A stretch of 64,000 nucleotides of DNA from Medicago truncatula (GCF_003473485.1 NC_053044.1:31066091-31130090), one strand, 5' to 3'. Shown: positions 23,542 to 35,469, counted from the stretch's first letter. The notes: generated by a model not told the origin, from the letters alone. Numbers and translations are program-made.

Positions 23542-23799
23542 GAGGAGGTTGGAAATGGAGCTATGAATGGAACAAAGGAGTAGGGAAATTCAAGTTATGA
23601 ATAATTTTTCTCTTTTTGTTTTAAAGTTGGTCTTCATGTATGTTTGTTTATTTTATGAGTGTTTGTGTTGGGGTACTTTCGGCCTTAGTTTGTTTGTGTC
23701 CGGTTGGGATTGTGTTTGGCTCTTTGCTGCAAAGGGGACTAGTTTTGCTGCAAAGAGGATTTGGGTTTATTAATTTTATTTGATGTTAAAAAAAAACAT

Positions 23800-25373
23800 G
23801 TAGGCTTTGTTTTTTAAGTTATTTTTACTTTTAAAGACTATTTTTTAATCTCCAAATGATTGCTGTAATGGTTCATTTATCCAAGTCCGTATATTTGGTT
23901 TCAACTAGGGGTGTTCAAAACCGAGCCAACCTAATAGAAAAACCGCAAACCAAACCAATCCAAATTGAAACTGTAAAAAACCGCACTTGGTTCGGATGAA
24001 TTCAGATGACTTTTGCACTGAACCGCGTGGTTTGATTTGGTTTGCGGTTTGCATCTCAGCCACTAAACCAAACCAAACCGCAAGAATAATCTCTTTTGAT
24101 TCGATTTTTCCATTGTAGCACCATCAGGTTCGAATCTAATTCCTCTCCATCTCTTTCAATTCATTTTCAGTGATGAATTTATTTCCTTTTCTTCCCAATA
24201 ATTTGTTTCATGCTTATGTTTCTTCTTGATTTTACCTATTTTGATATAAGTTTTACCTAATATTTTATCATATAAACAGCAAAATAAAATGTCCTATGTC
24301 TATTTTGTAACAAGTTGACAATATTAGAGTTAATGTGATATTTTTTTATCTTGCGATAAACCGAACCAATCCAAGCCGCATTTCACCAAGAATTTAAACA
24401 AATATGTAAGGCTTTTGTGAAGAAAAAAAAAGTATTATGTAAGGCTTTTTAGGCACCATGTATTCTTTCACAAGCCTGATCAAACTCTAAATTATATATA
24501 TCAAGCTTCAGTAGGTAGCATATATTCTTTCCCAAGCCTCATTAGGCTTTACGTATTATCAAGTCTCTGCAAGATCTGTGCATGGTTTGAACTAGACTCA
24601 CTAGACGCATTTAACCACCATACCCCTCAACATGAGAGAGTTTACAAATAGGAATAATTCTTATCAAAGATAACTTTTCAAGAGATAATGTAAATTATGT
24701 AACGTGAATGGTTTGATACTAATACAAGTTTGAAACTCTCAGTTAGAGAGGATATTCAATAAACAACTTGTACAAGGTATTTGTAACAACGTTTTGTTGA
24801 ACAAAGCTCCTTCAATGATTTACTATATTCATCAGTCTCGAATTTAACAGTCAGGAAGAAGTTTCTTATATTGCACTGGAGAATAGATCCGTTGAAGAAT
24901 CGTTGAGAGAAGAATTGATTTGTTGATAAATACCCCAATTTATAAGGATTTATATAAGAAATTCAAAAGGATTTACATAAGAAATTGCAAAAAATTTGAG
25001 CAGGAGCCCAGGCAACTGCCCAAGCTCGCCGGGCCTTAGAACTGCCCCTACTTATAGGTGTCACGAACATGTTATGTTCATTATCCAATGTAATCAACAT
25101 GTAAGAACCAGAAGAACATTGATACTTGATAGACACACTATTTTCTATAATCAATATATGTCAACTGATAATAAGCATTAGATTCAGATGGTCTAATAGA
25201 TAACGTCGTCTGAAAGAACAAACATGAATGATTTGAAAGACTATGCTCCATATTCTTTGATAGGTTGATCTCATAGATGTTATCAGATTTTGGTGACATG
25301 ACAATTCTTTTCGAGTTTAATATCACCGTAAGAGTGAAATATGAAGATGTAAATCTGAAAGTAATATAGACTA
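23800..25373. other. Intergenic: repeat remnants
   Basis: 23905-24110 contains ggggtgttcaaaaccgagc followed by many aaccaaacc words, typical of degraded hAT-type repeats, but no right end is seen. 24440-24550 holds two copies of a tattctttc(a/c)caagcct word. No gene is supported. Confidence 0.35.
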
Positions 25374-25470
25374 CACTACAAGAAAAGAGATGTTTAGAGT
25401 CAGATTCTAGCGTGGCAGCCCTACACCGACGCTATTAGCGTCTGCCTAGAATCGGCCAGACCTACACTAT
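25374..25470. mobile_element. Possible CACTA transposon left end
   Basis: Begins cactacaagaaaa, the standard end of plant CACTA (En/Spm) elements, followed by ccgacgctattagcg and similar gacgct words (again near 26165 and 26377). No matching ttcttgtagtg right end or transposase was found, so this is an end fragment or a strongly deleted element of unknown extent. Confidence 0.5.
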
Positions 25471-26449
25471 GCCATATATCTCAATGTTGTCGTTATCAAA
25501 TATGATACACAGCCGTTTAATGTCCTCAACTGTTTCACCTCTATACTTTTCTTGGATCATTGGTTAGTAAGGTATTGTTCTCTTTTTAGGGTTTTTGTCA
25601 AAAAAATATTTATCGTTTTGTTTTCTAATTTTCAGGGCTTTTGTTCTATGATTTTTTTTTTTTGTTCACATGAGTTATCAATTACACTCTCACGAACTAC
25701 CCTTTTACTAATTTCTTAAAGATTGATTTCTTTTTTGGTTTTTAATTTTTACTTTTATTTTGTTCCAACTAGGTGATTTCATTTTCTATCTCTTGTTTAT
25801 TTTGAACTTTTGTTTGGCTAGAAAGAATATATGAAAATGAAGTTGTTGATTGATTACATAGAATTAGTAGATCCAAAATTTATGGGTATGATTTTAACTA
25901 TAATTTTCATATTATTTATTGTTCATTATGTTGGATTGTGGTTTACTACACATGTGATTTATTGCAAAATAGGATTGCGGTTTGCTATATGGAACTAGCT
26001 AGATTTGCATATTACTTTATGGTTGATTTGACGTGTTATCCTTGTTTATTGGTATTTTGGGCTAAATATCAAATAAAGCATTACGTGCCAAAACTTGTGT
26101 CGATTAGGGTCAGCTAGGCCAAATCTATTTGATTTGGTTGACCTTCATAATATTGACTTTAGCGTCAATAACACCGACTCTATTAGATTTGATTGATACT
26201 TAGGATGTTATGGAAAATGCTAACCGGTGTCTCTAGGGCACTGGTTAAAGTTACTAAAAAGTAAATTATATAGTAATTATTACATTAAAAATTGTGTAAT
26301 TAATCCTTAAATAAGTCAACAAAATTTTCTTTTATCGTCATAAATTCCTTTTTTAACCTTGTTAGTGTGGGTTTCAGTCCGACGCTAAAATGATTTGCTT
26401 ACAAATTACACTTTAAACCCATAAAACATATGATGTAAAATCAGTTATA

Positions 26450-27439
26450 CAGTAGAAACTCTTTAAATTAATACTCGGTAAATTAATAAACTCTCTAAAA
26501 TAATAAATTTGTCCGGTCCCGACTTGGACCAGTGTAAAAAATTGAATAATTCGATAAAATAATAAGATAATAATTTTTTGGGAGATCCCTTTATAATTTT
26601 CGGTCCCAAAAAAATCATAAATTAATAATTCATAGAAACTGAAAAAAAAAATATTACACTTTGTTGAAATATGATTCAATAGTTGTTTGTTTTCCTTTAA
26701 AGTTCAAGTCTGTTTGAGGGTACAAGAGTTTCATTGTATCTCTTGCCTTCTGCAAAATTAATTCTCCTGTAATATTCACACGTTCTTGATGCTGTAGAAA
26801 CCACTCATAAACAACCTTCTCCATGTCAGGATATTTTGCTGGTTTGTGTCTTTTGATCTCCGCTCTTCCCTTTTCTATTTCAACAGAGAGATAGTCATTT
26901 GACCGCTTAAGTGTGTTTGATATTGTTCCTTGACTAACTTTCAACTGAAATTTTCCCTCAAGCCATCTCTGCAAGTCTTTTTGTGTGCTTGCAGGATTAT
27001 CTCTCTTGTACTCGCACAACTCCTTACGTATTTGATCTGACATAGTTGATTTTGCAACACCTTTTAGATGAGAAGCCATCTCGTGAGTGAGATATGGTTT
27101 GAATACTTTTAACACATTCATGTAATTTATATATGCCAAACTTGCTTAAGAATACATTGAACATTCCACTTGTTTACATTTACTATACACTTCAAAAGTC
27201 AAAAGTCATATTTCCAATGGATATGAATACAATATTTATTAATTTACATTGAGTCCCAAGATTTGGTGCAACGTAATTCCAAGAGACGTAGACTAATTTG
27301 CCTTTTTGTTTGGTATGTACAGTATAATTACTTAAAAACTCTTTAAATTAATAATTATTAATTTATCGATAAATTAATAACTCTCTAAATTAATAAATTT
27401 CTCCGATCCCAACATTATTAATTTATAGAGTTTCTATTG
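26450..27439. mobile_element. Pogo/Lemi1-like DNA transposon, internally deleted
   Basis: The left end, cagtagaaactctttaaatt, pairs with the reverse complement of the right end, caatagaaactctataaatt. It is flanked by TA on both sides (26448-26449, 27440-27441). The ends match the Emigrant/Lemi1 pattern known from Arabidopsis and Medicago. Subterminal attaataa/ctctctaaa words are repeated at both ends. At 990 bp it is shorter than an autonomous pogo element and carries a single minus-strand frame. Confidence 0.8.
26654..27139 (-). CDS. Truncated pogo-type transposase: CENP-B-like DNA-binding region plus PIP-box tail
   Basis: 161 residues. Residues ~30-65 read SDQIRKELCEYKRDNPAST, then QKDLQRWLEGKF and VSQGTISNTLKRS, a helix-turn-helix. 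Residues ~100-135 read KYPDMEKVVYEWFLQHQE, then VNITGELILQKA, the CENP-B/Tc5-type second HTH. The DDE catalytic domain is absent. The protein ends QTTIESYFNKV, which fits the PCNA-interacting pattern Q-x-x-I-x-x-Y-F known at pogo transposase C-termini. This looks like an internal deletion that joined the two ends in frame. A start at MSDQIRK is also possible. Whether it is expressed is unknown. Confidence 0.7.
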   Translation of the reverse strand: MAYINYMNVLKVFKPYLTHEMASHLKGVAKSTMSDQIRKELCEYKRDNPASTQKDLQRWLEGKFQLKVSQGTISNTLKRSNDYLSVEIEKGRAEIKRHKPAKYPDMEKVVYEWFLQHQERVNITGELILQKARDTMKLLYPQTDLNFKGKQTTIESYFNKV

Positions 27440-27441
27440 TA

Positions 27442-28258
27442 TCTAAAACATATGATTTGCTTACAAATTAAAAGGTGACACATGTTACATTCTAACTGGT
27501 TTACATATTAAAATGTGACGGTGTGTAATCTACAATTCAACTACAAAAGACATATGACAATTGGTTTAACTCTGATTGGTTGATAACTAAAACAAATGAG
27601 TAATGACTCACTTTGATTGGTTAAAAATCAAAACAATGTTGATATAAAAATAACGTCGTTAAACAAATGTTCATTTACATATTATGATTTTTTATTTTTT
27701 TATTTTTTTACATTTATGCTAATTTTATGGATATGATTTTACCTATAATTTCCTTCTATACCATAATATTTTTATAAAGATATGTAATTTATTATAAGTC
27801 TTTGCAAAACCAGTAAATAGAAGGAAGGAAACAGTACCCCTTTCCCCCTCAAAAAAAAAGTAAGAAAAGAGAAGTGTAACATAATAGAGCTTTGCTATAT
27901 GTAGCGAAGCCAAATTCACAAATAACCCACGAAAGCACTAGAACCGTAAGATCTGCGTTTTGGCACAATGCATGAGTGGTTGGCTAAATACATGGGGGTG
28001 TGAATAATAACTAGGCTTGAATACAGTACACGTCATGGTGTTGTCGCGAGAAAACTTTTCGCTATACATAGCTTTTTCCTTTCGAAATAGATTTGAAATA
28101 CTTAATTATATAAAGTAAATGATTCTAGTCGATGTTGTTAACAATGGAGATTAATATAGAAAGAGAGAAAACGGGAAGAGAATATCAGTAAGAAATTAGG
28201 GTTCCAGTAATGCAAATAGTAAAAGCTCTGAATGCAAGAGTTTCAATGATAATTTATA
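27442..28258. other. Intergenic, no gene seen
   Basis: 27480-27650 has diverged repeats of aactctgattggtt-type words. 27885-28078 has weak facing ends (gctatatgtagcgaa and ttcgctatacatagc) that may be a decayed MITE. Confidence 0.35.
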
Positions 28259-28552
28259 CTACCTCCGTCCCTAATTATAGGAGCTTTTTGCAAAAATTAC
28301 GGAGATTAAAAAAGTTGGTTGTAGCATTAAATTTGTATGTAATTACTATTGTTTTTACAATTTTATCCTTAAGAGAGAGAGTTAATTTATGTTTTCAACA
28401 TAATATTTATTGTTGATTGAAGAAAAAGATGCAAAATAAATAAGGGTATCTTAGTAAAGAAATAATTAATGTACTTGAAAATACCAAAAGGGTCTTATAA
28501 AAAGAGACAAAAAAATTTCTCAAAAGGATCTTATAATTAGGGACGGAGGTAG
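28259..28552. mobile_element. Stowaway-type MITE
   Basis: Left end ctacctccgtccctaattat and right end reverse complement ctacctccgtccctaattat are identical over 20 bases. TA flanks both sides (28257-28258, 28553-28554). It is 294 bp and non-coding; the perfect ends suggest a recent insertion. Confidence 0.9.
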
Positions 28553-28554
28553 TA

Positions 28555-29688
28555 GTAAAGAATTAAAAGACTAGAACACCCTTAGCTTATAATAATAAAA
28601 TGTCCAAAAACATATTATCTAACATCTCCCTTTAAACTCACAATGCATTAGCAGGAAGTATCACAAGTTTTCTAGCAAGAAAGAAAAATGTTTAATGGAA
28701 TATGTTTAGAGAAATGATATTTGTACAATCATTTTGCAATAATTTTTGGACAACTTTATCTCTCATGCTCACATTATGTTTTTATTCTCTCTCTTTCTTT
28801 TTCTCTTTCTGTTATTTTTAATCAATAGAAATAGAGGAAAATAAAGTTGTCATGAAAGTTGTCAACAATAGTTGTTCATATATCATTGCTCATATGTTTA
28901 TGTGAACAAGTTGGCAATTTATGCAAGGAGGGAAAAACAATCAACAACGTAATTGTGACATAGACAAGAGTCACTACAAAGGTATTAGAGTTGGAAAAAT
29001 TTTATGAACATTTGGTTGCCTTGGTGCGGATGTTTACGAATAAAGAGGTGGAAGAAAGTGTTGCAAGAGTTTGGTAAGATTTTAAATTAACTTTGTGAAG
29101 TGGTGTTGTTTTGTCTTCAAGAAATATCTTTTGTTCTTCCTTCCTTGCACTTTACTTTATTACTGTGGTTAATTGTGTGAAAGTATTTGTTGTTACATTG
29201 TCTTGACATTGCATTCGACATTCTTGATATCTTGACATCGTATACGACATCTGTCCCCTACGTGCCATAATTTCACTATTGCATTTCCTGAAGAACTTTG
29301 TGGCTTTATATAAAAGCAGTGGAGGGAAATGGGTTGGCAAAGGTGGAAAGAATCCATCAACAAAATTTAGATAGATATTGTCTTTTATCTGATGATGAAA
29401 TTATAATTAATTGTGTTAATGATTTTTATTGGTATGTGTTTGTCAGGGGTGGTGGTTTTATTTCTTTGGAGAATTTTCCATTACACTTTTACTGTTTATA
29501 CAAAATTATGTTTAAATTAGCATATGACGAATTTGAAGTAGTTTTCAACACTTTTGCTGTTCATGTAGAAAACAAAAAGAATTTTAAGTAGTTTTCAACA
29601 CTTTTGCATGACGACCTTTGAGGCTACGTTGAATACAGATGAAACTTCATTTCAAACATGAAAATGTAATAAAGTACATTTATACATA
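28555..29688. other. Intergenic, no gene recognised
   Basis: An open frame at 29298-29591 (97 codons) has no recognisable motif and no homologous feel; it is probably chance. gtagttttcaacacttttgc occurs twice, near 29538 and 29588, as a short direct repeat. Confidence 0.35.
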
Positions 29689-30097
29689 GGCAAATTCTAT
29701 GGTACACTCAAAAATTTGAGTGTATTGGTACACCCAATCAACAAATTAATAGTTAAATGTGTTATTTTTTGAAGAGAAAAATTGTTTTCCATCACCTATA
29801 ATTATAATAATTAAATCTTATTAACCAAAAACGTTTACGAAATAAAATTTAATTTTTCTGAGTTTTTAGTACTCATAATAGAGAATTTAGATTAATTTTT
29901 ACAATAAAATGTAAAAAAAAAATTAGTATGATTTTTATAAACAATGAAATGACATTTTTTTCTTATGAAATGACATTTTCTAAAATATAAATATCAACAA
30001 ATATCTCTTTATTCCATAAAAATAATAGTTAATTTAAAGATTTTTGAAATAGGAGTACCAATACACCTTAATTTGCGGGTGTACCGTAGAAGTTCCC
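29689..30097. mobile_element. MULE-type MITE
   Basis: The left end, ggcaaattctatggtacact, pairs with the reverse complement of the right end, gggaacttctacggtacacc, and pairing goes on through gtgtattggtac. Flanks ttatacata and ttaaacata match in 8 of 9 bases, as expected for an aged Mutator-like 9-bp target duplication. It is 409 bp and non-coding. Confidence 0.7.
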
Positions 30098-30643
30098 TTA
30101 AACATATTCTTTTTATTTTTAGCATTTATTTGACAATATTAAGTATCAATTTGATAGTTAAGATAAATAATTCATGGATCAAAGACCATCTTAATTTTTA
30201 GTGACATAATTCAAAAACTATCTAAATTTATATTGAATAATTTTGGGATCAATTTGACAATGTAAACATTTATAATGACTTTCATTTTAAAAATAGTCCA
30301 ATTTTTGTTTTAATAATTTTCGATCAATTCCGTCCTTAAATACGTGCATTTGAGTTGTCAATTCACGTCAGCACTTAACATCACACGTCAACAATGACAC
30401 TTGACAGTAGGACAAAATCGATCAATATTTATAAAATTCAAGAGTATTTTAACTATTTCGAATAATTTGAGGATAAAATTGACCGACATGTATAAATTAA
30501 ACGACGAAAAAGATAATCACTTCATAAAAAAAATAAAAAATAAAAACTAGAATAGGAGTTCTTAGATTCAAAACTTCATTCCAAAACATGAGATCAATGT
30601 TACAAACAACAAAACCCCCAAAATCTTCGATGAAACACAAAAA
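30098..30643. other. Upstream region of the TRF-like gene
   Basis: 30180-30500 contains repeat-like wording (attcacgtcagcacttaaca; gacacttgacagtagg). No TATA box stands out near the ATG. Confidence 0.35.
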
Positions 30644-33600
30644 ATGAACGAAAACATCTCAAACTGGATAATGGAATTCCTCCTCCGTAACACCACCGTA
30701 CCCGATCCCCTAATTCAAAAAACCCTAACCCTACTTCCACTCTCCGGCGCCGATTCGCGTCTCAAAAAAACCCTCCTCCTCCGCGTACTTCAAACCCACA
30801 TCCTCAACGCTTCAATCTCCGAAGCCTCTCTCCAAATCCTCGAACATTTGGAAGAGATTTACCGCGACGACGGAGTTTCTATCTCGAATGCGTTTCAGAG
30901 TGCTTACTGTGCTGTTGCGGTGGAATGTACGGTGAAGTATTTGATTAATTCGCCGGAGGATCCGTCTGGTGAGTATTTTTCGGCGGTGAGGAGGATTTGG
31001 AGGGGAAGGAGAGGGAGTGGGTTGGTGTCGGATGGGTTTGTGCAGTGGGGGGAAGAGATTGAAGGTGCGCTTTGGGATGTTAGGGTTGCGGAGAGGTTGG
31101 TGGGGTTGAATACGAGGAGAGATGCGGTTATTGAAGTGAAGAGGTTTTTGAAGGAAGCGTGGGGGAGTATGGGGGATTCGTTTCTTGATTTGATTGCGAT
31201 GGTTTCGAAGGGGAATGGTTTGTGTCCGGGAGGTGTTTGTGAAAATGCTGCTGAGGGGAGTAGAAGGTTGTTAGAAGGTTTGGGGAAAGCGAAAGCGAAT
31301 GATGATGATGTAGCAATGGGTGAAAATCATGGTAATCGGCAATTGGAAGAGAATGGCTTGGGTGGTGGAATGTCGAGGAGGCGTAATGGGAGGTTAGAAG
31401 GTTTGGGGAAAGAGAAAATGAATGATGATGAGAATGATAATGTGAATGATATTGTTGATGATAGTGATGATAATGACGATGAGACAATGATGGGTGAAAA
31501 TCATGGCAATGAGGAGTTGGAAGAGAGAGTTGGTACTTCTGTTGATGCGAATCAGGAAGTGGAACAAAGAGCTGGTACATCTAGAATGGGAGATAAAGGT
31601 GTGTTTTTTATTTATTATTTGTTTAAATCACTTCAAAACTAATGTTTGAGAGTTGAAAAGTTTGGATTTTCTGTTAAATGTTAGTGTTTGCTGTGTAAGG
31701 TTTGATGGCAATGATTTACATTATAATTATCGGTAAACAATAGTGTGTATTTGAAGGGTTTGAGTAGCTGCATAAGTGGTGAGAGTAGCATTTTAATCAT
31801 TAAATTAAACTAGGTATGGATTTTTATGATGCAAAATGAGTCTCTCTTGTGTGTTTTATAAGGGTATCTTTGTTTTTGCTTGCCAAAAATTTCTCAGTAT
31901 ATGCGCGATTTATTCATTAGTCATTGTTTAAGTAAGGATATTAGAATTTTTATAAGGGTTTGCCTCCTGAAGGTGTTTGTGAAATTGCTGAAGAGGGTGA
32001 AGATTTAAGGAAGCGTGATGGGAGGTTAGAAGGTTTGGGAAAGGAGAAAATGAATGATGATGGTGACGATGTGAATGATAATGTTGATGGTGACGATGGT
32101 GTAGAATTGATGGATGGAAATCGTGGCAATGAACAATTGGAAGCGAGAGTTCGCACTTCTGGAATGAGAGATAAAGGTCTGTTTTTTATTTAATTTTTTG
32201 TTTCAATTTCCTCAAAATAATACTTGGAGATTTTAAAAGTTTAGAATTTCTGTAAAATTTGAGTGTCTTTGTAAGTTTTGATGATAATGATTTAAATTGT
32301 TATTATTGGTAGTAAATTTAAATTGTTATTTTTGTAAGTTTGGATTTAAATTTCTGTAAAATTTGAGTGTATTTGAAATCCTAAAGGTTTAAGTAATTGC
32401 ATAAGTGGTTAGAGTAGCATTTTAATCATGAATCTCGCTATATGGATTTTTGTGCTGCATAATCTGAGTTTCTCTTGTGTGTTTTATAAGGTTTTCTTTG
32501 TTTTAATTGCAACCATGTTCTCGATATATGCACTATTTATTCAATAGTCATTGTTTAAGTGGATATGGGTAATTTTAGTGCTTGAGAAATTATACTTTCG
32601 TCACACACTTTCCCTCAAAGAAAATAGATCTGTCATTTGATTGTTTTGGGTTATAAAATTTTAATCTTCAATGGCCACACAGTATCTCCTTACTTTGTTT
32701 GTGTTACCTTTTAAGGTTTTGTTACTACCAATTAAAACTACGGAGTTTTTTTCCTTCTTATTCCCTACTCATTGCAAGACTGTTGCCACATGATATCAAT
32801 GTCATGTTTAGACAAACATTTTTATGTTTGTTGGAAAGAATTGTTCAATCTTTATTCAAAACAAGTTTAGATAACACACAAGTTTATGATACTTCTCAAC
32901 AATTGATATGCCTACGCCTATTTGATTATTATTTACATTCTTTTAACTATATCTGTTTCTCCAATAGAAATTCTTATGATTCTTCTCAACAATTGATCGC
33001 CGATTTGATTATTATTTACATTCTTTTAACTATATCTGTTTCTCCAATAGAAATTCGGAAAGACAATGGTCAGCTCAAACGCAAGCACTCTGCACTACAA
33101 ACAAGACACAGGGGAGTTAAACTCTCTGGTGATGAGGAAGCGAGGCCGATAAATTTTTCGACTAAATATGAAAATCTGCGTAGTGCTGATGTGAAGAAAC
33201 TTCGGGAGTCCCTTAAATCAAGTTCTTTGGAGCTAAAAGCATTGGTCAAAGATCCTCTTCCTGATGCATTGCACACATCTGAAGCCGTAAGATCCAAATT
33301 GGCTACAAAAGATATAAATCGCAGGCCAGCCAGTGAAAAGCAGAGTGAACATGTAGATGTACGAGATTCAGATGCATGCAAGACTATTGTACCATATCAG
33401 CCTAATGATGCCAATTTTGCCAAGGAGCCTTCTGTTCCTTGTAGTAGTGATCGCCCTAACTGTAGTAATGGTAGTCGCCCCAACTATAGTAATGATCGTC
33501 GCCCGAACTTAATGCGACGGGCAAGTTATGCTCAAACATACGAGGTAATAACCTATGTAATTATCTGTTCTAATCTGGGGGTGGATTACTTATTATATTC

Positions 33601-34474
33601 ATATGTTCTCACTAAGGGCCTAAAGGTTGCTGTCTTGTAAAAGATATATTTTTGATGATGCTTGCTGTCTCTTGGAGGAAGTTCTTCTTTCAAAAGATTT
33701 CCCACCACTGTTTTAAATACTGCTGCCATTACTAAAATTACGAACCATTACACAAAATTGGCGTTGATGCAGTAGTGACTGACTGCACTTGTGTGCGGAT
33801 ATGAAAGCTGCCATAAATGCAATGTGTTGAATCATGGTCTTAAAATATGCCACCAGTGGCCTGTGGATTCTGCAGATGTTCACCCTCAACTGTTGTTTTT
33901 TATTATCATTTAGATGGTTAAGAGTCTCTTGTGTTTGGTGGTTTCTTTTGGTTGTTGTGGTGTTCACTAAGTTTGTACTTGTATATGTGCTTTCTATTGG
34001 GCATTGGCATATTAGTTATTTCCTTCTTTTTGCAGTGGGATGATTCAATAGAGAACTTACCGCAACAAAGTCTGCCAAGAAGGAAGAAAAGGAAATGGAC
34101 TTCCTTGGAAGAAGAGACGCTAAGGGCTGGTGTAAGAATGTATGTTTTTTTTTTTAAAACTAGTCAAACCATAGATTTTCTAGTGAGCTATCATGGATGC
34201 AAGTTATACTTGAAGTGGAAAGTTAATGAACTTGTTGCCAGTTTCATATATTATGATTTCATGTTTCATTCACTATATTTCTTATGCAGGTTTGGAGAAG
34301 GAAACTGGAGGACAATCCTAGACTTTTACAGCACCATATTTGAATATAGAAATGGAGTATGTAATCTATGCACAAAAGACTGTTATTTCTTTCTGAACTT
34401 GTGCTGTTAATAACACTTCAATTTTACTATTTAAGGTTGATCTGAAGGACAAGTGGAGAAATATGATGCGGTGA
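30644..34474 (+). CDS. TRF-like single-Myb (telobox-type) protein
   Basis: Exons 30644-31598, 31973-32176, 33051-33544, 34036-34139, 34290-34356, 34436-34474; phases fit at every junction and give 620 residues. The C-terminus is a Myb/homeodomain-like domain: RRKKRKWTSLEEETLRAGV, RMFGEGNWRTILDFYSTIF and, at the end, VDLKDKWRNMMR. VDLKDKWRN is the telobox motif of plant telomere-repeat-binding proteins. The N-terminus (NWIMEFLLRN, then a helical region) resembles plant TRFL proteins with the Myb at the extreme C-terminus. The middle is acidic and low-complexity (Asp/Asn-rich). Exon 2 repeats the end of exon 1 (EGLGKEKMNDD, GNEELE/GNEQLE), and its 204 bases keep the frame, so it may be an optional exon. 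The role is presumably nuclear DNA binding. Exon 2 use is the least certain part. Confidence 0.8.
31205..32580. repeat. Tandem duplication covering exon end plus intron of the TRF-like gene
   Basis: About 31205-31955 (end of exon 1 and intron 1) is repeated as about 31956-32580 (exon 2 and start of intron 2). Coding words ggtgtttgtgaaa and ggtttggg(a)aa(a)g(a)gaaaatgaatg are shared. So are intron words agagtagcattttaatcat and tctcttgtgtgttttataag. Copies have diverged by point changes and small indels. Confidence 0.8.
32889..33059. repeat. 85-bp tandem duplication with a doubled 3' splice site
   Basis: cttctcaacaattgat...tttgattattatttacattc...tctccaatagaaattc occurs twice in a row (32889-32974 and 32975-33059). 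Each copy has its own tctccaatag acceptor. Only the second (33050/33051) keeps the TRF-like frame; the first leads to a stop within about 10 codons. Confidence 0.8.
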
Positions 34475-35007
34475 CACGAGTTATTTAAACATCCCTGTGT
34501 ATATATCCTAGGAAGGTATTGTTTTCTTGCATCTGTCCTTTCAAATTGCATTTCTAATGTTTATGGATAATTTGGGTTGATAATTTAGCAACAATTGCTG
34601 TTTCATTCTTGCCTGATTATTTCTTTTTTAAACGAAGAGGGGTAGAGGACTATCTTTAGTTTTGAAACTCACCTTGTGAACTGAAAAGAAAAAATAGGGC
34701 TCAATATTCGACTTTTTATAGCGAGACAATTGTGATCTGAAAAAATTCAGTACATTGGTAAATTAGCATATATTTAATTAATATTTAATTCTTTACTCTC
34801 AAATATCAATCTCTAAGAACAACTATATCTTGAGCTGTTTTCATAAATTATCTCAAAATTCTCACAAATCTTATGGCACTAGATAAGTTCAAATAAGCCA
34901 ATCCAATCCAATCAGGGCATAATTTTTAGTGAAGTTGAACCACCTAAGTTTGATATTTGAGATTAACGCATTAAATATGCATTATATGTGTGCTAATTTA
35001 GCAATGT
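34475..35007. other. 3' flank of the TRF-like gene, no further gene seen
   Basis: Probable 3' UTR followed by AT-rich sequence. No polyadenylation site could be fixed. Confidence 0.35.
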
Positions 35008-35133
35008 ATTCCCTCCTGAATGAAATATAAGCAAAAACGGTGTTTGAAAAGTTGATGTACTAGTTTAAAAATTAGGATTAGATACATCAACTTTTCAGAT
35101 ACCCTTTTTGTTTATATTTCAGGACTATATTTT
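35008..35133. mobile_element. Short Stowaway-like MITE, decayed
   Basis: tcctgaatgaaatataagc and the reverse complement of the right end, tcctgaaatataaac, pair. The inner words gtttgaaaagttgatgta and tacatcaacttttcagata continue the fold. About 125 bp; the outermost bases are degraded. Confidence 0.45.
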
Positions 35134-35159
35134 AGAAACGGTGTTTGAAAACTAGATAT

Positions 35160-35465
35160 ATTTTAGTAAAGCTGAACTTGACGATGTTTCAAGGAGTCAA
35201 ATATATTTATAATTAAATATACTAGCAATGTCTTTTTCAATGTAAACAAATGAATTATTTGCAATAAATGCATCATCTATTTTTGTTTGAGACTTGTCTT
35301 GAAAATTTGTATTGCTGAAAAAGCTTTCTCTATAGTTGTTGTAGAGATTGAAAGTGTCAAAATAAGACAATAAAATTTATCAATCAAGTTATAATTGACT
35401 TTCTTGGGTTCGTGCTTCATTGCATATTTACAGTGTATTTCTGTCTGCAAAATTTTGTCATACAT
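35160..35465 (-). pseudogene. hAT transposase C-terminal fragment
   Basis: The minus strand reads IDKFYCLILTLSISTTTIEK, then AFSAIQIFKTSLKQK, a stop, and further on LIINIFDSLKHRQVQL. ERAFSAMK and related wording at the end of the dimerisation domain is the hallmark of plant hAT (TTF-type zinc finger) transposases. Only the last ~100 codons are present, with an in-frame stop. Confidence 0.65.
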
Positions 35466-35469
35466 TAGA

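Noticed and set aside
23567..23773. 68-codon hydrophobic frame after the MADS-box gene
   Set aside because: Lies in the probable 3' UTR, T-rich, no start context or motif.
23905..24400. hAT-type element suggested by ggggtgttcaaaacc
   Set aside because: Only a left-end-like motif and aaccaaacc words; no right end, target duplication or transposase.
27885..28078. Small MITE with gctatatgtagcgaa ends
   Set aside because: Facing ends match poorly and no target duplication could be found.
31128..31580. 150-codon His/Ser-rich frame on the minus strand
   Set aside because: Antisense shadow of the acidic low-complexity part of the TRF-like exon 1.
32699..33050. Start of a 313-codon frame before the TRF-like exon 3
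   Set aside because: This part is intron 2 sequence including the 85-bp duplication; only 33051-33544 codes for the conserved protein.
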